Below, one piece after another: positions 61,688-64,000 of a stretch of DNA of 64,000 bases; positions within the stretch are counted from its first letter, which is position 1; each line of letters begins with the position of its first letter. Below the pieces are notes generated by a model. The model saw nothing but the letters and a program-made list of their open reading frames with translations, made no database searches and had not been told where the DNA came from. A program made the position numbers and the translations under genes. The stretch is from Oribacterium sp. C9 (GTDB lineage: Bacteria > Bacillota > Clostridia > Lachnospirales > Lachnospiraceae), in the NCBI RefSeq assembly GCF_002007235.1, contig NZ_MUHW01000003.1, positions 62,001 to 126,000 on the forward strand, given 5' to 3'.

Positions 61688-63247
61688 TTATTTATTAAAC
61701 AGAGTGTCAAGTATGCCTCTTCCCAATGCCGCGCCAATGTTTCCGCCGATACGTTTTCCGAAGCTTCCAAGGAAGGTTTTACCTATAGCTCCTCCTGCCT
61801 CTCTTCCGAGAGTACCGGCAGTTGAACGTCCGACTGATTTTACCGCATTTCTTGTGCTCCTGGATGCCTTCTCCTCGGCCTTCGCTTTCTCGAGAGCCTC
61901 CTTTTCAGCCTGCTTCTCTGCCGCTATTCTTGCAGCCTCTGCTGTTGCTTCATCTGTCAGTCGCTTGAAGAATTCATAGGCAGAATCTCTGTCAACGGTT
62001 TCATTGTATTTGCCGGAAAGCTCCGAAGCGACCATAGCAGCAAGTCTCGATGTATCATCTATCGATCCCTTCTTTGACTGTGGAGGAAGTACCCTGCATC
62101 TTCTTACCATCTCAGGCTTTCCATCGGAATCAAGGAATGAAATGAGAGCCTCTCCTGTACCGAGATTCTGGAGAACCTCCGCAGTATCAAAGTTCTTATT
62201 CACTCTGAAGGATGAAGCAGCTGACTTTATCTTCTTTTCCTCCGCTGGAGTATACGCATGAAGAGCATGCTGCACCTTATTTCCGAGCTGCGCCAGAACT
62301 CCGTCAGGCACATCACCCGGATTTTGCGTAATAAAGTATACTCCTATACCCTTTGAACGTATGAGCTTAACAACCTGCTCTATCTTATCTATAAGAGCCT
62401 TCGGCGCACCATTGAACAAAAGATGCGCTTCATCAAAGAAGAACACCATCTTCGGCTTACTGAGATCTCCCACCTCAGGCATCTGCTCAAAGAGTTCTGA
62501 AAGCATATAAAGCATGAAGGTCGAATAGATCACCGGATTCTGTATGGTGGTCTCTGCATCGAGTATGTTGATCATTCCCTTACCTGCGTTATCGGTTCTG
62601 AAGAAGTCGTGAATATCTATGGCTGGTTCTCCGAAGAAACGGTCTCCACCGGCAGTTTCAAGTGCCACTACAGAACGAAGTATGGCATTGAGTGAAGCTG
62701 TGGTCATGTTTCCGTATTCCGCACTGTATTCCTTATTATTCTGAGCCACATACTGCACCATGGCACGTAGATCCTTGGTATCAAGGAGAAGCTGATCCTC
62801 CTCATCTGCGATTCTGAAAATGATGGTGAGGATATTCGCCTGAAGATCTGTGAGACCAAGTACTCGTGAAAGGAGTGTAGGACCGAATTCAGTCACTGTG
62901 GTCCTGAGTGGCATACCCTTTTTACCGTCTATATCCCAGAACTGTGTCGGGAAGGGCCTGTATGAAAAACCGGCATCAGATAGACCGAAGCTCTCTATAC
63001 GCTTCTTCATATCCTCACTGTCAGCTCCGGGACTTATCATTCCTGCCAGATCACCCTTAACATCAGAGAGAAATACAGGCACTCCCATATCGCTGAACGA
63101 TTCGGCAAGTACCTTTAATGTAACAGTCTTTCCGGTTCCTGTCGCACCAGCAATGAGTCCATGTCTGTTGGCCATATTTGGCAATATGCAGACCTTTTCA
63201 TCAGTATCCATATCAAGGCCGGTCCAAATCTTATCTTCAAATACCAT
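61688..63247 (-). CDS. DUF853 family HerA-like ATPase
   Basis: A 519-residue P-loop ATPase. Walker A is GLIAGATGTGKTVTLKVL and Walker B is PKMVFFFDEAHLLF. Other family motifs are FLSDVKGDLAGM, PFPTQFWDIDG, QNPGDVPDGVLAQLGNKVQHAL and a C-terminal Ala/Glu coiled region with a Gly-rich end. It belongs to the HerA/FtsK-like DUF853 group (E. coli YjgR), widespread and of unknown function. GGAG before the ATG at 63247 sets the start; the frame extends eight codons further with no better site. Confidence 0.9.
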   Translation of the reverse strand: MVFEDKIWTGLDMDTDEKVCILPNMANRHGLIAGATGTGKTVTLKVLAESFSDMGVPVFLSDVKGDLAGMISPGADSEDMKKRIESFGLSDAGFSYRPFPTQFWDIDGKKGMPLRTTVTEFGPTLLSRVLGLTDLQANILTIIFRIADEEDQLLLDTKDLRAMVQYVAQNNKEYSAEYGNMTTASLNAILRSVVALETAGGDRFFGEPAIDIHDFFRTDNAGKGMINILDAETTIQNPVIYSTFMLYMLSELFEQMPEVGDLSKPKMVFFFDEAHLLFNGAPKALIDKIEQVVKLIRSKGIGVYFITQNPGDVPDGVLAQLGNKVQHALHAYTPAEEKKIKSAASSFRVNKNFDTAEVLQNLGTGEALISFLDSDGKPEMVRRCRVLPPQSKKGSIDDTSRLAAMVASELSGKYNETVDRDSAYEFFKRLTDEATAEAARIAAEKQAEKEALEKAKAEEKASRSTRNAVKSVGRSTAGTLGREAGGAIGKTFLGSFGKRIGGNIGAALGRGILDTLFNK

Positions 63248-63350
63248 AACTATCTCCGTTCCTCCGCCCATCCTGCGAAATGTATTAATGGAAAAACCAA
63301 ATCTAATGCTATTTTAACACATCGGGAAATATTTTATGATAAGAAACTGA

Positions 63351-64000
63351 TCATCTGATTCCTAAGAGCTCCTCAGCATACTTCACAGCCTCCTGAGCAG
63401 GAGCATTAACATCACTCAAGGTATATTTGATTCCTAGCTTCTCGTATTTAAATGCACCGAGGCTGTGGTATGGAAGTATCTCTACCTTTTTAACAGTCTT
63501 CAGTGTATCGATGAACTTCCTGGTTTCGATGAGCTCTTCATCTGAATCAGTTAGTCCGGGAACCAGCACATGACGTATCCACATATCAACACCCTGATCG
63601 CTCAGATACTTGCAGCAGTCAAGGATGTTCTTATTGGTCTGTCCTGTAAGCTTTTTGTGCTTTTCATCGTCGATCTCCTTGATATCAAAGAGCACAGTGT
63701 CAGTTACCTTGATGAGACGATTGAACTTACTGAAGAAAGGCTCCTCTCTGGTGAAGGGCTGTGCTGAGGTATCGAGACATGTACTTATGCCCATTGCCTT
63801 TGCCTTCTCGAAAAGATCAATGACAAAATCTATCTGAATAAGCGGATCCCCGCCGCTTACAGTTATTCCTCCATCCTCTCCCCAGTATTCCCGATATCGT
63901 ACAGCATTCTGAAGAATCTCATCAGCAGTACGCATATCTTCGCTGTGAAAATCCCATGTATCCGGGTTATGGCAGTAACGACAGCGCATATTGCAGCCCT
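63351..64000 (-). CDS. pflA: Pyruvate formate-lyase activating enzyme, 5' end beyond window
   Basis: About 216 C-terminal codons of a radical-SAM glycyl-radical activase. The cluster motif GCNMRCRYCHNPDTW (Cys-x3-Cys-x2-Cys) lies at the right edge. GGITVSGGDP binds SAM (Asp where Glu is usual), LDTSAQPF and LFDIKEIDDEKHKKLTGQTN follow, and VPGLTDSDEEL is near the end. It installs the glycyl radical on pyruvate formate-lyase. The N-terminus and any pflB lie outside the window. Confidence 0.93.
   Translation of the reverse strand, partial: GCNMRCRYCHNPDTWDFHSEDMRTADEILQNAVRYREYWGEDGGITVSGGDPLIQIDFVIDLFEKAKAMGISTCLDTSAQPFTREEPFFSKFNRLIKVTDTVLFDIKEIDDEKHKKLTGQTNKNILDCCKYLSDQGVDMWIRHVLVPGLTDSDEELIETRKFIDTLKTVKKVEILPYHSLGAFKYEKLGIKYTLSDVNAPAQEAVKYAEELLGIR

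Noticed and set aside
1-64000. Search for tRNA, rRNA, CRISPR arrays, transposases, integrases or phage genes
   Set aside because: Reading both strands I found no convincing case; the only hints of mobility are the relics at 42.2-43.1 kb.

Overview
The window looks like a chromosomal segment of a Gram-positive anaerobic Firmicute, most likely Lachnospiraceae (Butyrivibrio / Roseburia / Lachnospira-like). This rests on the gene content: an AraR-type repressor, YesM/YesN signalling, a glycine riboswitch on an AGCS symporter, a pyruvate formate-lyase activase, a fused 2-hydroxyacyl-CoA dehydratase-activase-type protein, TTG/GTG starts, and many U-tailed terminators. Genus is inference. No rRNA, tRNA, CRISPR array or intact mobile element was recognised.

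Layout. 0-3.3 kb: hexuronate catabolism. Mannonate dehydratase UxuA (cut by the left edge) is divergent from a GntR/FCD repressor, followed by an SDR oxidoreductase. Three copies of TGTATACCA sit at the two promoters. 3.3-8.6 kb: a band-7/SPFH membrane protein, a Cache-HAMP-GGDEF diguanylate cyclase, and a glycine riboswitch ahead of a sodium:alanine/glycine symporter. 8.6-12 kb: carB with an unusual Ser/Asp/Cys-rich linker and no carA beside it. 12-16.1 kb: an operon of an AroE-like dehydrogenase and a TRAP transporter (dctQ, dctM, dctP). 16.3-17.5 kb: an iron alcohol dehydrogenase.

17.6-32.8 kb: a large L-arabinose locus. A YtfQ/YtfR/YtfT/YjfF-type sugar ABC transporter and araA-araD-araB are read as one long minus-strand unit. 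AraR is divergent, with candidate half-sites between them. Next comes a three-component sensor: a YesM/LytS-type kinase, a lipoprotein closely resembling the transporter's own binding protein, and a YesN-type AraC response regulator. This resembles XylFII-LytS-YesN systems and is the most attractive candidate regulatory system here.

32.9-43.1 kb: accessory region. It holds a VOC protein; an operon of MerR regulator, DUF3737 beta-helix protein and flavin reductase under a promoter with a 19-bp spacer; a broken PAP2 phosphatase; an Lnt-like N-acyltransferase directly behind a lipoprotein carboxylesterase; a lipoprotein MTA/SAH nucleosidase; and a lipoprotein histidine acid phosphatase. A gene-poor stretch follows, with relics including a twice-frameshifted VbhA-like antitoxin.

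43.1-64 kb: mostly housekeeping. It contains an RlmL-type rRNA methyltransferase, a DUF1700 protein, hisS-aspS, lysA behind an attenuator-like leader, pyruvate kinase, a catalytically dead rhomboid-like protein, a 1459-residue dehydratase-activase fusion, recJ-glyA, a CPBP protease, a DUF853 HerA-like ATPase, and the start-truncated pflA.

Together the genes describe a plant-polysaccharide fermenter: hexuronate, arabinose and possibly hydroaromatic acid uptake feeding glycolysis and mixed fermentation. All motif, promoter and operator calls were made by eye; no database search was run.
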